DNA from: Streptomyces parvus
GTDB taxonomy: Bacteria; Actinomycetota; Actinomycetes; Streptomycetales; Streptomycetaceae
DNA: 64,000 nt
NCBI RefSeq assembly: GCF_014648875.1
Contig: NZ_BMRY01000008.1
Location: 248,001-312,000, forward strand
Direction: 5' to 3'
Shown: positions 9,901-17,195 of the stretch, piece after piece
Layout of the letters: every line of letters starts with the position of its first letter
How positions within the stretch are numbered: the stretch's first letter is position 1
Made by a program: the position numbers and the translations under genes
Notes under the pieces: model-generated
What the model was told of the DNA's origin: nothing
The model's input: only the letters and a program-made list of their open reading frames with translations
Database searches by the model: none

Positions 9901-10675
9901 CGACCTTGATGCGCAGGATCTTGCCGCGCAGGTCGTTGGTGTTGCCCGAGGTGCGGCGGGCGTCGAACGCCGGGTTGCGGTCGGGGCGTTCGTCGATCGG
10001 GGTGAAGCCGTCGGAGGCGAAGGGGTTGGTGTCGTCGCCGGTCGAGAGGTAGAGGTTGCCGTCCTTGTCGAAGTCGATGTCACCGCCGACGTGGCAGCAG
10101 ATGCCGCGCGAGGTGGGGACGTCCAGGACCTTCTTCTCGCTGGCGGTGTCGAGGGTGCCGTCCTCGTTGAGGACGAAGCGGGAGAGCCGGTTGACGCCGT
10201 CGAACTCCGCGAAGTCGGCGGCGGTGCCGGTCTCGGGGGCGTCGCCCGCCGGGGTGTCCATCGGGGGCGCGTAGAAGAGGTAGATCGCCCGGTTCTCGGC
10301 GAAGTCCGGGTCGACGCCGACGCCTTGGAGGCCTTCCTCGTCGTGCGTGTACACGGGGAGGGTGCCGGAGATCCTGGTGTTGCCGGCGCTGTCGGTGATC
10401 CGCAGCTCGCCGCCGCGCGAGGTGTGCAGCACGCTGCGGTCGGGGAGGACGGCGAGCGACATGGGCTCGCCGGTCTCCTCGGCGCCCTTGGCCAGGGTGA
10501 CTTGCTGGAAGTCCTCCGCCACGGGCTCCTCGTGCCCGGGGTGGCCCGGGTGGGCGGTGGCGCCGGGGGCGGAGCCGAGGGTCAGGGTGGCGGCGGCGAG
10601 CAGGCCGCCGGTGAACAGCGCGAGGGTCTTTCGGACGCGGGTCCGGGCCAGGAGCCGCTTTCTGGTTCTGTGCAC
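6956..10675 (-). CDS. Secreted PQQ-type sugar dehydrogenase / PKD / CBM6-like / ThuA / DUF1080 multidomain protein
   Basis: A 1239-residue exported protein. Residues 1-42 form a signal peptide (basic start, then LALFTGGLLAAATLTLG and cleavage near ATAHPG). Residues about 50-480 are a soluble glucose dehydrogenase-type beta propeller (ICCHVGGDIDFDKDGNLYLS, EIYAMGFRNPFRFS). A PKD domain (TYSWDFGDGG) lies near 505-590, a CBM6-like domain near 695-825, a ThuA domain (RVLVFSKTAGFRHDSI) near 830-1050, and a DUF1080 domain (IFNGKTLEGWK) at 1055-1239. GTG 10675 is chosen because CCGGAGG lies just upstream and the signal peptide follows. DUF1080 includes 3-keto-disaccharide hydrolases, which fits the Gfo/Idh and isomerase genes next door. 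The exact substrate is unknown. Confidence 0.85.
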   Translation of the reverse strand: MHRTRKRLLARTRVRKTLALFTGGLLAAATLTLGSAPGATAHPGHPGHEEPVAEDFQQVTLAKGAEETGEPMSLAVLPDRSVLHTSRGGELRITDSAGNTRISGTLPVYTHDEEGLQGVGVDPDFAENRAIYLFYAPPMDTPAGDAPETGTAADFAEFDGVNRLSRFVLNEDGTLDTASEKKVLDVPTSRGICCHVGGDIDFDKDGNLYLSTGDDTNPFASDGFTPIDERPDRNPAFDARRTSGNTNDLRGKILRIKVADDGSYTVPEGNLFEPGTDKTRPEIYAMGFRNPFRFSVDQATGTVYVGDYGPDAGAADPGRGPAGKVEFARVTKAANFGWPFCVGDNEPYIDYDFATKTSGAAFDCAAPKNESPHNTGLVDLPPAEAAWIPYDGGSVPEFGSGSESPMGGPVYRYDADLDSPVKFPEAYDGDFFAGEFGRQWIKRIEQDADGAVQSINDVPWSGTQIMDMAFGPDGALYVLDYGLAWFGGDENSALYRIENATGGRSPIAEASANKTSGTAPLKVKFSSAGTADGDDDPLTYSWDFGDGGTSTAANPTYTYKKNGTYVATLTAEDPTGRTGSASVHVTVGNTAPTVELVLPEDGQLFEFGDSVPFKVNVSDPEDGTIDCTKVEVKFTLGHDSHGHDITTEHGCEGTIKTAMEGGHDPNANIYGGISASYTDNGGGGQAKLTGKDASRLQPKHRQAEHFDDSSGVTTPSKSSAHGGKTVGDIHNDDWISFKTYVLGNTTKLTARISSAGSGGFLEVRAGSPTGKILGSGPVPVTGSWDTFQDVDIPLRGAPKKQTELFLVFKGGDGALYDVDDFELSNTPVDKTAKRVLVFSKTAGFRHDSIPTGIEALKEIGKDTNITVDSTESAAQFTTSNLARYDAVAFLSTTGDVLGAEQQKAFENYVATGGGYVGIHAAADTEYDWEFYGGLVGAYFDSHPQIQPATVRVEDHDHPATAHLDEEWERTDEWYNYRTNPRDKAKVLATLDETTYTGGNMKGDHPISWCQTYQGGRSFYTGLGHTKESYAEPAFRSHVLGGLRYATGQVKADCKPDTDYRPIFNGKTLEGWKQAGPGKFSVSDGALHSEGGMGLLTYQAKELKSYSLKLDWKMAGDDNSGVFVGFPESDDPWSAVNNGYEIQIDATDAADRTTGAVYGFKSANIKARDRVLRPPGQWNSYEIKVQGERLQIFLNGAKINDFTNTDPARSLKDGYIGLQNHGADDQVSFRNIQLKELPSK

Positions 10676-10750
10676 GTAGGTCCTCCGGAGAGTGCCGGTT
10701 GTACGGGCGGGTGTAGCCGTGCCGTGCCGCGCGGGGACTGCCGCGCGTGC

Positions 10751-10802
10751 GTCACCGGAGACAGGAGAGACCCCGGTGACGCGAGTCATGTCGTGTACAC
10801 GA
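10751..10802. promoter_or_regulatory. Leader palindromes upstream of the secreted sugar protein gene
   Basis: Two inverted repeats lie 76-127 bases upstream of GTG 10675. GTCACCGG at 10751-10758 pairs with CCGGTGAC at 10773-10780. TCGTGTACACGA at 10791-10802 is a perfect 12-base palindrome and could be an operator for a dimeric regulator. No convincing -35/-10 pair was found. Function is inferred. Confidence 0.4.
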
Positions 10803-10906
10803 AATGGACGGTAGACCTGTTCGTCCTCGACGGAAAGCCCTTGTGCAACAGGTAAGTCGAACTTCTGCTTCCGGCAGGACAAAGAGGTTTCCGGGCAGGG
10901 CGAGGC

Positions 10907-10952
10907 AGCCCCGGGGGCGGGAGATGGCGCGGTGCGACATGCCCCCGGGGCT
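10907..10952 (-). terminator. Hairpin after the sugar isomerase gene
   Basis: AGCCCCGGGGGC at 10907-10918 pairs perfectly with 10941-10952 (12 bp) around a 22-base loop. It lies just downstream of the stop at 10965 on the minus strand, so it probably ends or reduces transcription of the regulator-transporter-enzyme operon before the secreted protein gene. Confidence 0.6.
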
Positions 10953-10964
10953 GAAGCGTTCTCG

Positions 10965-11969
10965 CTACTCGCCGCCGCCGAAGGCCGCGTCGAAGGAGGC
11001 GGACGGCGGGTCGAAGTCGAACCGCTTGAGGCTGGCAAGCGCTTCCGGCGCGCCGGTCAGCCGGTCCATTCCGGCGTCCTCCCATTCGACCGAGACCGGG
11101 CCTTCGTAGCCGATGGACCGGAGCATCCGGAAGACGTCCTCCCAGGGGACGTCGCCGTGGCCGGCGGAGACGAAGTCCCAGCCGCGCCGGGGGTCGCCCC
11201 ACGGCAGATGCGAGCCGAGGCGGCCGTTGCGGCCGTCGAGGCGCTTGCGGGCCTCCTTGCAGTCGACGTGGTAGATCCGGTCGCGGAAGTCGTAGAGGAA
11301 GCCGACCGGGTCCAGGTCCTGCCAGACGAAGTGGCTCGGGTCGAAGTTCAGCCCGAACGCGGGCCGGTGGTCCACCGCCTCCAGCGCGCGCTTGGTGGTC
11401 CAGTAGTCGTACGCGATCTCGCTCGGGTGGACTTCGTGGGCGAAGCGCACCCCCTCGGCGTCGAAGACGTCCAGGATCGGGTTCCAGCGCTCGGCGAAGT
11501 CCTCGTAGCCGCGTTCGATCATGTGCGGCGGGACGGGCGGGAACATCGCGACGAGGTGCCAGATGGAGGAGCCGGTGAACCCGATGACCGTGTCGACCCC
11601 GAAGGCGGCGGCGGCCCGCGCGGTGTCGGCGATCTCGGCGGCGGCCCGCTGCCGTACGCCTTCGGGCTCCCCGTCGCCCCAGATGCGGGCGGGCAGGATG
11701 CCCTGATGGCGTTCGTCGATCGGGTTGTCGCAGACGGCCTGCCCGACCAGGTGGTTGGAGATCGCGAAGCACTTCAGCCCGTACTTGTCGAGCAGTTGGT
11801 GCCGGGTGTCCAGGTAGCCGGGGTCGGCCAGCGCCTTGTCGACCTCGAAGTGATCTCCCCAGCAGGCGAGTTCGAGTCCGTCGTAGCCGAAGTCCCGGGC
11901 GTGCTTGCAGACCTCCTCCAGCGGGAGGTCGGCCCACTGGCCGGTGAAGAGGGTGAAGGGGCGGGGCAT
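10965..11969 (-). CDS. Sugar phosphate isomerase/epimerase family protein (TIM barrel)
   Basis: A 334-residue xylose isomerase-like TIM barrel starting MPRPFTLFTGQWADLPLEEV. Visible motifs are GYDGLELACWGDHFEV near the start, FAHEVHPSEIAYD, FGLNFDPSHFVWQ, HVDCKEA and PVSVEWEDAG, which supply the usual Glu/Asp/His metal ligands. It follows the Gfo/Idh/MocA gene after 13 bases and ends at a hairpin. The pair oxidoreductase plus isomerase-like protein is common in pathways for inositols and for 3-keto-glycosides, where the TIM-barrel protein epimerises, isomerises or cleaves the ketone. Cytoplasmic; the precise reaction is not known. Confidence 0.85.
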   Translation of the reverse strand: MPRPFTLFTGQWADLPLEEVCKHARDFGYDGLELACWGDHFEVDKALADPGYLDTRHQLLDKYGLKCFAISNHLVGQAVCDNPIDERHQGILPARIWGDGEPEGVRQRAAAEIADTARAAAAFGVDTVIGFTGSSIWHLVAMFPPVPPHMIERGYEDFAERWNPILDVFDAEGVRFAHEVHPSEIAYDYWTTKRALEAVDHRPAFGLNFDPSHFVWQDLDPVGFLYDFRDRIYHVDCKEARKRLDGRNGRLGSHLPWGDPRRGWDFVSAGHGDVPWEDVFRMLRSIGYEGPVSVEWEDAGMDRLTGAPEALASLKRFDFDPPSASFDAAFGGGE

Positions 11970-11982
11970 GGGCGGCGACCTC

Positions 11983-13212
11983 CTAGGCGGGGACCGGGGT
12001 GTGGACGGAGTTCTTGGCGGCGCTCTCCTCGACGGCGGCGAGCACCCGCTGCACCTGGAGGCCGTCCGCGAACGACGGTACGGGCGGGGCCCCTTCGGCG
12101 ATCGTGCGGACCACGTCGCGGGCCTGGTGGACGAAGGTGTGCTCGTAGCCGAGGCCGTGGCCCGGCGGCCACCAGGCCTCCAGGTAAGGGTGCTCGGGTT
12201 CGGTGACGAGGATCCGCCGGAAGCCCGCGGTGGCGGCGGGTTCGGTGTGGTCGTGGAAGGACAGCTCGTTCAGCCGCTCCAGGTCGAAGGCGAGCGAGCC
12301 CAGCTCCCCGTTGATCTCCAGGCGCAGGGCGTTCTTGCGCCCGGCGGCCATCCGGGTCGCCTCGAAGGAGGCCAGAGCGCCGGAGGCGAGACGGCCGGTG
12401 AAGATCGCAGCGTCGTCCACGGTCACCTCTCCCCGCTCCACCGTGTCGGCGCCGCCGGAGAGCCCGGCCGACGCCCCGGCGAGCAGGGGCCTCTCGCGTA
12501 CGAAGGTCTCGCTGACGGCGGAGACCCCGGTCAGCAACTCGCCCGCGAGGTACTGGGCGAGGTCGACGATGTGCGCCCCGAGGTCGCCCAGCGCGCCGGA
12601 TCCCGCGTGCTCGCGCTTGAGCCGCCAGGTGAGCGGGGAGGCCGGGTCGACCAGCCAGTCCTGGAGGTAGGTGGCCCGCACGTGGCGCAGCGGTCCGAGC
12701 CGGCCCGCGGCGATGAGCTGCCGGGCGTAGGAGATCGCGGGCACCTTGCGGTAGTTGAAGCCCACCATCGCCACCTGGCCGCGGGCGGCGGCAGCCTCGG
12801 CGGCACGGACCATGGCCTCGGCCTCGGCGACGTTGTTGGCGAGCGGCTTCTCGCACAGGACGTGCTTGCCGGCCTCCAGGGCGGCGATGGCGATCTCCGC
12901 GTGGCTGTCGCCAGGAGTGCAGATGTCGATCAGCTGGACGTCGTCCCGGGCGATCAGGGCCCGCCAGTCGGTCTCCGCCGCCGCCCAGCCGTGCCGGGCG
13001 GCGGCGGCGTCGACCGCCGCACGGTCGCGTCCGCAGATCGCGGCGAGAGCGGGCCGCAGCGGCAGGTCGAAGACGTGTCCGGCGGTGCGCCACCCCTGGG
13101 AGTGGGCGGCGCCCATGAACGCGTATCCGACCATGCCGACCCCGAGCGTTCCCGGCGCCTGCCGCGGCGGCGGTGCTGAGGCTTGCGTTTCCGTCTCTTG
13201 ACTACGGGCCAT
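11983..13212 (-). CDS. Gfo/Idh/MocA family NAD(P)-dependent oxidoreductase
   Basis: A 409-residue protein with an N-terminal Rossmann domain (GVGMVGYAFMGAAHSQGW near residue 25) and the family motif KHVLCEKPLANN near residue 110, with the Lys of EKP in the active site. The C-terminal alpha/beta domain includes GDLGAHIVDLAQYL with a likely catalytic His. ATG 13212 is chosen because GAGGAGGA lies 6-7 bases upstream; an in-frame extension to about 13600 has no such site and overlaps the binding-protein gene. It probably oxidises a hydroxyl of an imported sugar or cyclitol and works with the downstream isomerase. Confidence 0.88.
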   Translation of the reverse strand: MARSQETETQASAPPPRQAPGTLGVGMVGYAFMGAAHSQGWRTAGHVFDLPLRPALAAICGRDRAAVDAAAARHGWAAAETDWRALIARDDVQLIDICTPGDSHAEIAIAALEAGKHVLCEKPLANNVAEAEAMVRAAEAAAARGQVAMVGFNYRKVPAISYARQLIAAGRLGPLRHVRATYLQDWLVDPASPLTWRLKREHAGSGALGDLGAHIVDLAQYLAGELLTGVSAVSETFVRERPLLAGASAGLSGGADTVERGEVTVDDAAIFTGRLASGALASFEATRMAAGRKNALRLEINGELGSLAFDLERLNELSFHDHTEPAATAGFRRILVTEPEHPYLEAWWPPGHGLGYEHTFVHQARDVVRTIAEGAPPVPSFADGLQVQRVLAAVEESAAKNSVHTPVPA

Positions 13213-13283
13213 GCGGACTTCCTCCTCATCGGTGTGCGGTAACGGGCCGGGGGACGCGCTCGCCGCCTCCCCCGGAGTCCCGG

Positions 13284-14318
13284 TCAGTTGAAGCCCGTCG
13301 GCAGGTACTGGTCGATGTTGTCCTTCGTCACGACCGCGGAGTACAGGGTCAGGGAGGTCGGGATCTCCATCTCGGAGAGCCCGCTGATGCCCTTGGACTG
13401 GCCGAGCGCCCGGGCCAGGTCGATGGCGGAAGCGGCCATCGTCGGCGGGTAGAGGACGGTCGCCTTGATGACCGAGTTGTCGGCCTTGATGGCGTCCATC
13501 GCGGACTTGGCGCCGGCGCCGCCGACCATGATGAACTCGTCGCGGCCCGCCTGCTTGATCGCGCGCAGCGCGCCGACGCCCTGGTCGTCGTCGTGGTTCC
13601 ACAGGGCGTCGAACTGCTTCTGCGCCTGGAGGAGTTGGGCCATCTTCGCCTGGCCGGACTCGACGGTGAAGTCGGCCGCCTGACGGGCCACCAGCTTGAT
13701 GTTGGAGTAGTTCTTGAGGGCGTCGGCGAAGCCCTGGCTGCGCTGCTTGGTCAGCTCCAGGTTGTCGATTCCGGCGAGCTCGACGACCTTGGCGTTCTGC
13801 TTGTCCTTGAGCTGTTCGCCGATGTAGTGCCCGGCGTTGAGGCCCATGCCGTAGTTGTCGCCGCCGACCCAGCAGCGGTAGGCCTGCGGGGAGGCGAAGA
13901 TGCGGTCCAGGTTGACGACGGGGATGCCCGCCTTCATCGCTTCCAGGCCGACCTGGGTGAGCGCCTTGCCGTCGGCGGGGAGGATGACGAGGACGTCGAC
14001 CTTCTTGTTGATGAGGGTCTTGACCTGGCCGATCTGGGCGGCGGTGTCGTTGGAGCCCTCGGTGATCTCCAGGGTGACGTCGGAGTACGTCTCCGCCCGG
14101 GACTTGGCGTTCACGTTGATCGCGTTCAGCCAGCCGTGGTCGGCCTGCGGTCCGGCGAAGCCGATGGTGACGGCCTTGCCGGGCTTGTCGTCGGCGGGGG
14201 CGCTGTTGGCCGCGGACTCGGTCTTCTTGGGCTCGTTGCTGGTACAGGCGGTGAGGAGCGCGCCCGCGGAGACGGCGGCGGTTCCGAACAGCAGCCCTCT
14301 GCGGCTGGTTTCTGGCAT
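13284..14318 (-). CDS. Sugar ABC transporter substrate-binding lipoprotein (ribose type)
   Basis: A 344-residue periplasmic-binding protein of the ribose/xylose/inositol class (Peripla_BP_4). The N-terminus SRRGLLFGTAAVSAGALLTAC has a twin-arginine motif and a lipobox ending in Cys (LTAC), so it is probably a Tat-exported lipoprotein. The fold shows TIGFAGPQADHGWLNAI, VLVILPADGKALTQVG and ALWNHDDDQGVGALRA. ATG 14318 is preferred to ATG 14336 because GAAGGG sits about 10 bases upstream and the twin-arginine motif then falls near residue 6. It is 88 bases after the permease gene. The sugar cannot be read from sequence. Confidence 0.88.
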   Translation of the reverse strand: MPETSRRGLLFGTAAVSAGALLTACTSNEPKKTESAANSAPADDKPGKAVTIGFAGPQADHGWLNAINVNAKSRAETYSDVTLEITEGSNDTAAQIGQVKTLINKKVDVLVILPADGKALTQVGLEAMKAGIPVVNLDRIFASPQAYRCWVGGDNYGMGLNAGHYIGEQLKDKQNAKVVELAGIDNLELTKQRSQGFADALKNYSNIKLVARQAADFTVESGQAKMAQLLQAQKQFDALWNHDDDQGVGALRAIKQAGRDEFIMVGGAGAKSAMDAIKADNSVIKATVLYPPTMAASAIDLARALGQSKGISGLSEMEIPTSLTLYSAVVTKDNIDQYLPTGFN

Positions 14319-14406
14319 GACGGTCTGACCCTTCATCCGGTGGGTGCGTACGAGGTGCGGGTGCGGGGGGTTCGTTGTGGGGCGCTCGGGGCCGTTGCGC
14401 GGGCGG

Positions 14407-15459
14407 TCAGGTCTCCCGACCGCGCATGGTGCGGCCCTGGACGAGGACGGCGGCGACGATGATGGCGCCCTTGGCGATCTGCTGGACGTCGCTCTGGAGG
14501 TTGTTGAGCGCGAAGATGTTGGTGATCGTGGTGAAGATCAGGACGCCGAGGACGGAGCCGACGATGGTGCCCCGGCCGCCGCTGAGCAGGGTTCCGCCGA
14601 TGATCGCGGCAGCGATGGCGTCGAGCTCGTACAGGTTGCCGTTGGTGTTCTGGCCGGAGCCGGCCAGCACGATCAGCATGAAGGCGGCGATGCCGCAGCA
14701 GAGCCCGGACAGCAGGTAGAGGTACAGGCGCTGGCGGCGGACGTCGATCCCGGCGAGCCGGGCGGCCTCCGCGTTGCCGCCGACGGCGACCGTGCGGCGG
14801 CCGAAGGTGGTCCGGTTGAGGATCAGCCAGCCGACGATGACGACCACCGCGAACATGATGACCAGCGGCGGGATCCCGAGGATGTAGGAGTCGGGCAGAC
14901 CGAGGTCGAGGACCGAGTCGACGGTGACGATCTGGGTCTTGCCGTCGGTGATCTGGAGCGCGAGTCCGCGGGCCGAGGCGAGCATGGCCAGCGTGGCGAT
15001 GAACGGAACCATGTTGCCGTACGCGATGAGGACGCCGTTCACGAGTCCCGCGGCGAGGCCGACGATCACCGCGGTGAACGCGATGCCCGCGAAGCCGTAC
15101 TCCTGGGTGGCCAGGGTCGTCGCCCACACCGAGGCGAGGGCGACCATCGCCCCGACGGAGAGGTCGATGCCCCCGCTGATGATGACGAAGGTCATGCCGA
15201 CGGTGACGACACCGATGACGGACGCCTGGGTCAGGATCAGCTGGAGGTTCCCGGTGTCCAGGAAGGTGTCCGGTTCGGTGATGCCGCCGACCAGGATCAG
15301 CGCGGCAAGGACGCCGAGCAGGGACAGGATCCGGACGTCGAGCCGCAGACCGAGAGTCGGCATGCCCCCGCCCGACTTCGAGGGCGGCGTGTCGGAGGGG
15401 GCCGCGACGGCCCCCTTGTCCGGCCCGTTGTGCTGCGCCGACGGGGCGGGCTGTGTCAT
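14407..15459 (-). CDS. Sugar ABC transporter permease (RbsC-like)
   Basis: A 350-residue integral membrane protein with about 8-10 hydrophobic segments. GGIDLSVGAMVALASV and NTNGNLYELDAIAAAIIGGT are hallmarks of the RbsC/XylH/YjfF branch of carbohydrate permeases (BPD_transp_2). The first 40 residues are polar and probably cytoplasmic. The ATG overlaps the stop of the ATPase gene by 4 bases, so the two are translated together and the protein likely works as a homodimer in the membrane with that ATPase. Confidence 0.9.
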   Translation of the reverse strand: MTQPAPSAQHNGPDKGAVAAPSDTPPSKSGGGMPTLGLRLDVRILSLLGVLAALILVGGITEPDTFLDTGNLQLILTQASVIGVVTVGMTFVIISGGIDLSVGAMVALASVWATTLATQEYGFAGIAFTAVIVGLAAGLVNGVLIAYGNMVPFIATLAMLASARGLALQITDGKTQIVTVDSVLDLGLPDSYILGIPPLVIMFAVVVIVGWLILNRTTFGRRTVAVGGNAEAARLAGIDVRRQRLYLYLLSGLCCGIAAFMLIVLAGSGQNTNGNLYELDAIAAAIIGGTLLSGGRGTIVGSVLGVLIFTTITNIFALNNLQSDVQQIAKGAIIVAAVLVQGRTMRGRET

Positions 15460-16979
15460 GGCGTCGGGCTCCCTTCCATCACGAGGTCGAGTACGCGGTG
15501 CTCGTCGAGCTCCTGGGCGGGGGCCGTGTGGACCACTTCGCCCTCGCGGAGGACCAGCACCCGGTCGGCGAGGCCCAGGACTTCGGGCACTTCGCTGGAG
15601 ACGAGCAGGACGGCGAGGCCTTCGTCGGCCAGCCGGCGGATCACGGCGTAGAGCTCGGCGCGGGCGCCGACGTCGACACCACGGGTGGGTTCGTCCAGCA
15701 GCAGCACCCGGCAGCCGCGCAGCAGCCAGCGGGCGAGGACGGCCTTCTGCTGGTTGCCTCCGGAGAGGGTGCGGACGGCGGCGTCCGGGTTGTCGGGCCG
15801 CATCTGCAGTTCGCGGGTGGCGTTCCGTGTGGCCTTCCGCTCCCCGCCCCGGTCGATCCAGCCGATCCGGGCGAAGCGGGAGAGGGAGGAGACGGAGACG
15901 TTACGGGTGACCGACTCGGTCATCAGCAGGGCCTGCGCCTTGCGTTCCTCGGGGGCGAGACCGATCCCGGCGGCGACGGCGGCGCGGACGCTGCCGGGGC
16001 GGAGCTGCTTCCCCGCGACGGTGACGGTTCCGGTGCTCGCCTTACGGGCTCCGTAGATCGTCTCCAGGATCTCCGAGCGGCCCGAGCCGACGAGTCCGGC
16101 CAGACCGACGATCTCGCCGGGCCGCAGTTCGAGGTCGACAGGGGCGAACTCGCCCTTGCGGGACAGGCCTTGGACCCGGAGCACGGGTTCGCCGGTGGTG
16201 GCGGCCGGCTCCTCGGGGCGGGGCGGGAAGACATAGGCGACGTCACGGCCGGTCATCATGGCAACGATGTCGCGTGTGGGTGTGTCGGCCGCGGGCAGTC
16301 CGACGGCCACGGTCCGGCCGTCCTTGATGACGGTGACCCGGTCGCCGATGCGGCGGATCTCCTCGAGACGGTGCGAGATGTAGACGACGGCCACCCCGTC
16401 GGCGGTGAGACCCTCGACGATGCGGAAGAGGTTGTCGACCTCGTCGGGGTCGAGGGCGGCGGAGGGCTCGTCCATCACGATGAGCCGAACCTCGTGGGAG
16501 AGCGCCCGCGCCATGGAGACGATCTGCTGCTGGGCGGCGGAGAGGTCGCCGACGTGCCGGGCGGGGTCGATCTCCGGGTGCCCGAGGCGGGCCAGCAGCG
16601 CCTTGGCGGCGGCGCGCCCCTCGCCCGTACGGACGATGAAGCCGGCGCTGGTCGGCTCGTGGCCCAGGAAGACGTTCTCGGCGACCGAGAGGTCCTCGAC
16701 CAGGTCGAGTTCCTGGTAGATGGTGGCGATGCCCAGGCGCATGGCGGCGATCGGCGACTTGAGCTGGACCTTCTCGCCGCGCCAGGTGATCTCTCCGTCG
16801 CCTGGCTGGTGGGCTCCGGCGAGCACCTTGATGAGGGTGGACTTGCCCGCACCGTTCTGGCCGAGGAGGCAGTGGACCTCGCCGGCCTGGACCTCCAGGT
16901 CGACGCCGTCCAGGGCGCGGACGCCCGGGAAGAGCTTGGTGATGCCGGACATGGTGAGCAGGGGTGGTTCTGGTGCCAT
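15456..16979 (-). CDS. Sugar ABC transporter ATP-binding protein with two ABC domains (RbsA-like)
   Basis: A 507-residue double ATPase. The first half has Walker A GQNGAGKST, a degenerate signature (LSAAQQQ) and Walker B LIVMDEPSAAL. The second half has a degenerate Walker A (GLVGSGRSE) but an intact signature LSGGNQQK and Walker B VLLLDEPTRGVDVGA. This asymmetry is normal for RbsA/MglA/XylG proteins. The ribosome site GAGGGG precedes ATG 16979. First gene of the transporter operon; the 217 bases upstream hold a direct repeat that may be an operator. Confidence 0.92.
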   Translation of the reverse strand: MAPEPPLLTMSGITKLFPGVRALDGVDLEVQAGEVHCLLGQNGAGKSTLIKVLAGAHQPGDGEITWRGEKVQLKSPIAAMRLGIATIYQELDLVEDLSVAENVFLGHEPTSAGFIVRTGEGRAAAKALLARLGHPEIDPARHVGDLSAAQQQIVSMARALSHEVRLIVMDEPSAALDPDEVDNLFRIVEGLTADGVAVVYISHRLEEIRRIGDRVTVIKDGRTVAVGLPAADTPTRDIVAMMTGRDVAYVFPPRPEEPAATTGEPVLRVQGLSRKGEFAPVDLELRPGEIVGLAGLVGSGRSEILETIYGARKASTGTVTVAGKQLRPGSVRAAVAAGIGLAPEERKAQALLMTESVTRNVSVSSLSRFARIGWIDRGGERKATRNATRELQMRPDNPDAAVRTLSGGNQQKAVLARWLLRGCRVLLLDEPTRGVDVGARAELYAVIRRLADEGLAVLLVSSEVPEVLGLADRVLVLREGEVVHTAPAQELDEHRVLDLVMEGSPTP

Positions 16980-17093
16980 GACGAATCCCCTCGGCGAATG
17001 GGGTCTCCCCTGCTCGGGCGGGTGCCGAGGGCCGGGGAGGGCCGGTGAGCGGACAGGGCGCAGGGCTGGAGGTGCCGTGGAGCCGGCGGCACC

Positions 17094-17172
17094 GCGAACG
17101 GCTGCTGACGGGAGGTGCTTGCGATGCGCGTGGAGCGAACGGCTGCTGACGGGGTGGTTCCGTGGTGCGTGG
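17094..17172. repeat. Imperfect 41-base direct repeat upstream of the sugar ABC operon
   Basis: GCGAACGGCTGCTGACGGG occurs at 17094-17112 and again at 17135-17153, 41 bases apart, and the following bases (GCGTGGAGCG-like) are also similar. It lies between the ROK regulator stop and the ATPase start, so it may be a pair of regulator sites. Whether it is an operator or a simple duplication cannot be told from sequence. Confidence 0.6.
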
Positions 17173-17195
17173 AGCGGGGTGCGTACGGCCTGGGG

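Noticed and set aside
6854..10855. A plus-strand open frame of over 1300 codons
   Set aside because: It is antisense to the multidomain sugar protein; its protein is Gly/Val-rich with no domain, a common artefact in DNA with G/C-rich third codon positions.
13247..13275. Terminator between the binding lipoprotein and Gfo/Idh genes
   Set aside because: Only an 8-bp stem with a 13-base loop inside what looks like one operon; too weak to list.
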